Made by a program: the position numbers and the translations under genes
Notes under the pieces: generated by a model
The model's database searches: none
Seen by the model: the letters and a program-made list of their open reading frames with translations, nothing else
What the model was told of the DNA's origin: nothing
Part shown: in pieces, positions 61,653-64,000 of the stretch
How positions within the stretch are numbered: the first letter of the stretch is position 1
How the letters are laid out: each line of letters starts with the position of its first letter
Assembly (NCBI GenBank): GCA_027257055.1
Contig: JAPVLO010000007.1
Location: 930,001 to 994,000, forward strand
Direction: 5' to 3'
DNA: 64,000 nt
Source: Cephalopachus bancanus
Taxonomy: Eukaryota > Chordata > Mammalia > Primates > Tarsiidae

Positions 61653-62155
61653 TATTTACTCTTACATGTGTAAACTTCAGCCACCTTCAAAGTACTCTCC
61701 GTTTGCAATACACCTATACAAATACTTTCTCCACTGCTCAAAACGGTTTTCAAACTCATTCATTTTGATGCCTTTTAGTGCTTCTGCTGTTTTTTGCCTC
61801 ACCCCTTCCACATCGGCAAAATGTTTCTCTTTGAGAATATCTTTCATCCAGGGAAACAAAAAAAAAGTTGCTCAGGGTGGGATCAGGTGAATAGGGAGGA
61901 TGGGGCATGGGAGGTCATGCCATTTCTGATCAAAAACTGCTGATCAGAGTGTTGTTGGCAGGCGCGTTGTCATGGTGGAAGAATCAGTCACCTTTACCAC
62001 AACACAGGATGTTTGCTCTGCAAATCATGACACAATCTTCTCAGAACTTCCAGATAAAAACTTCTTTGTTGACCGTTTGATTCAGAGGAACAAATTCTGA
62101 GTGTCCTACAAGGGACCTGCCCTCCAAAAGATAATTTGGGTTTTTTAGGTGGGTC
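61653..62155 (-). mobile_element. Mariner-type DNA transposon remnant
   Basis: Translated on the minus strand it shows, in order, EFVPLNQTVNKE, a frame change, FHHDNAPAN, a damaged PYSPD-like region, then FPWMKDILKEKHF and the end FEQWRKYLYRCIANGEYFEG. These match the last half of mariner transposases, including the HHDNAPAH-type catalytic motif. Stops and frameshifts make it inactive. The upstream half is missing. Confidence 0.85.
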
Positions 62156-62204
62156 CCCCCACGTACATCAATAAATAGTGCCCATTGCAATAGGACACGA
62201 TGTT

Positions 62205-62405
62205 GTGTGGGCATTAGGAGGCAGGCTCTGTGGCCAGACAGCCTGGATTCAAATCCCAGCTTTGCTACTTCTCACCTGTGTGGCCCTGGGAAGTTATCTG
62301 ATGTCTCTGTGTCTTTGCTTCACTGCTTATAAAACTGGACATTAGATACTGATACAAAGTGCTGAGAATGTTGCCTGGCACACAGTAAGCTGGAATAAGT
62401 GAAAG
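62205..62405 (+). repeat. MIR, sense
   Basis: GGCTCTGTGGCCAGACAGCC, AAATCCCAGCTTTGCTACTT, CCTGTGTGGCCCTGGGAAG and GCCTGGCACACAGTAAG are in MIR order. Confidence 0.88.
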
Positions 62406-62650
62406 AGTATATAACACTTATATATCTTTATGTGCCAAAAAAACAAACTGTTACATATTTAATGCAAAACGTTGTTAGAAATACAAGAGTTTGGCAAAAA
62501 TCACAATTGTCATGAGAGACTTTAACTAAACCTTTTTGGTATTGTCTAATAAAGTAATGATAAATATGTAGGAGATTAGAATCATATAATGAACAAGCTA
62601 AAATCAATATTGCATGCTTTCAATGCAAGAAGATAAGGAAAAAATAAAGT

Positions 62651-62945
62651 GACCAGGCGTGGTGGCTCACACGTATACTCCCAGAGCTTTGGGAGGTGAG
62701 GCTGAGATGAGAGGATTGCTTGAGGCCAGGATTTCAAGACTGGCCTGGGCAACACAGCAAGACTCCATCCTTCAAAAAAAAAAGTCAGGCATGGTGCACA
62801 CCCATAGTCCCAGCTACTTGGGAGGCTGAGGCAGGAGGATCACTTGAGGCCAGGAGTTGGAAGCTTAAGTGAGCTATGATTGCCCCACTGAAGTCCAGCC
62901 TGGGAGACAGAGCAAGACCCCTACTCTTAAAAAATAAATAAATAC
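62651..62945 (+). repeat. Alu, full length, old
   Basis: Sense diverged dimer with an AAATAAATAAATA tail. Confidence 0.9.
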
Positions 62946-63064
62946 ACTTAGCACACATGAGAAGTGGGAATTAAATGAAGAAAATGCACAAATTAAGCAA
63001 GGCCCAAAGTAGGTTATTAGCAGCGGCAAAGACGAGGAGGAAATGGATGAAAAATATAATATAT

Positions 63065-63485
63065 TAGTTAGCTATTGTCTGTAACAAAGCACAAAGTCTT
63101 AAAGCAATAGACATTTGCTATTGCTCTGGAGTTGCAGGTCGACTGGGCAGCTCTTCTGGCCTGGGCAGGGCTTACTCAAATACAGTCCGCTGCCTGCTGG
63201 CTACACAAACTCTGCTGATTTTGGTGGGCCTCTCTCCCCTGTCTGGGGGCCGGCTAGCTGTAGAACAGTCTACAGTGACCTCAGCTGGGATGACTGGGCT
63301 CTCTTCCACATAGTCTGCCATCCTCCAGCAGGTGAACTCTGGCTTGTTCTAATGACAGTGACAGGGTACCCGGACAGCAAACAGAATCAGGGTGTCCTGA
63401 AGTCTAGGCTCAGAATGGACACCTTGTCTCTCCCACCACATTCTGCTGAAGAAAACATATCACAAGGCTGGCCCAGAGGTGAAGA
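63065..63485 (-). mobile_element. MLT1-type LTR, antisense (family tentative)
   Basis: TTAGTTAGCTATTGTCTGTAAC, GCAGGTCGACTGGGCAGCTC, CAGCAGGTGAACTCTGGCTTG and CACAAGGCTGGCCCAG fit an old antisense MaLR-type LTR. The open frame across it is fortuitous. Confidence 0.5.
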
Positions 63486-63496
63486 AATATACTCAG

Positions 63497-63785
63497 CTGA
63501 ATGTGGTGGCTCATGTCTGTAATCCCAGCACTTTCGGAGGCTGAGGCGAGAGGATCGCTTGACCCAGGAGTTTGAGACCAGCCTGGACAACATAGCCAGG
63601 CCTTGTCTCTACAAAAAAATCAAGAGTAGTTGGGTGTGGTGGCAAGCACTTGTAATCCCAGCTACTCTAGAGGCCGAGGCATGAGGAGTACCTGGGCCCA
63701 GAAGGTCAAGGCGGTGGTGAGGTGAGCTGTGATTATACCACTGCACTCCAGCCTGGGCAACAGAGTGAGATCTTGACTCCTAAGA
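63497..63785 (+). repeat. Alu, full length
   Basis: Sense dimer starting GCTGAATGTGGTGGCTC. Confidence 0.9.
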
Positions 63786-64000
63786 AACCAAAAACAAAAC
63801 GGAGCTGTTTGTGTAATCAGTCAACAACAGACAAGGATATAAATCCACACTTTCACAGCTCTCTTTGTGTCACTGTGGGCACAGGGGCTGAAGAGGAGAA
63901 TGGTGTCAAGGATGATCCAGTGGCTCAACCCTGGGTGGACAATTCTCCCTTTCCCTCACCCCCCACCTTCCCCCCTCCAGCCATCCCGACAAACGCATTG
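63786..64000. other. Right edge, unassigned
   Basis: Non-repetitive. It ends in a C-rich pyrimidine stretch. No gene seen. Confidence 0.4.

Overview
The window is primate nuclear DNA carrying the 3' part of CREBRF and all of BNIP1, both on the + strand. The gene order matches human 5q35. The identification rests on spliced reading frames. Five CREBRF exons join in phase to give the last 220 residues of a 639-residue protein. Six BNIP1 exons join in phase to give exactly 228 residues. About 65 dimeric 7SL-derived Alu elements exclude non-primates. I see no AluS/AluY-type left arms, as expected in monkeys and apes, and none of the right-arm changes I associate with lemur and galago Alus. Many elements form a distinct family with a GTGAGTGGATTGCC left arm and a right arm ending in CCAACTC before the A tail. 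A tarsier is the best inference; I could not test this.

Layout. 1-18740: CREBRF exons (numbered 5-9 after the human gene) and a 5.4 kb 3' UTR. Its last intron (4626-13219) is packed with Alus and holds a reverse-strand processed copy of an endogenous retrovirus transcript. 18741-23100: short intergenic spacer with an L1 fragment interrupted by a second polyadenylated retrocopy. 23100-38480: BNIP1, with a GC-rich, TATA-less promoter region and introns full of Alus. 38480-64000: gene-free flank holding Alus, old L1, MIR, L2 and MLT1 LTR pieces and a decayed mariner. In human this flank leads toward NKX2-5.

The two genes are not known to act together. CREBRF regulates CREB3-family transcription factors, the stress response and energy storage. 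BNIP1 (Sec20) is an ER SNARE with a BH3-like motif. The window holds no novel gene system that I can support. The points most worth a second look are the L1-mobilised, probably spliced retroviral retrocopy with 12-bp target duplications; two substitutions in the BNIP1 BH3 core, in an in-frame exon flanked by close inverted Alus; the codon orthologous to human CREBRF Arg457; an Alu-free stretch over the CREBRF 3' end; and serial re-use of one Alu integration site.
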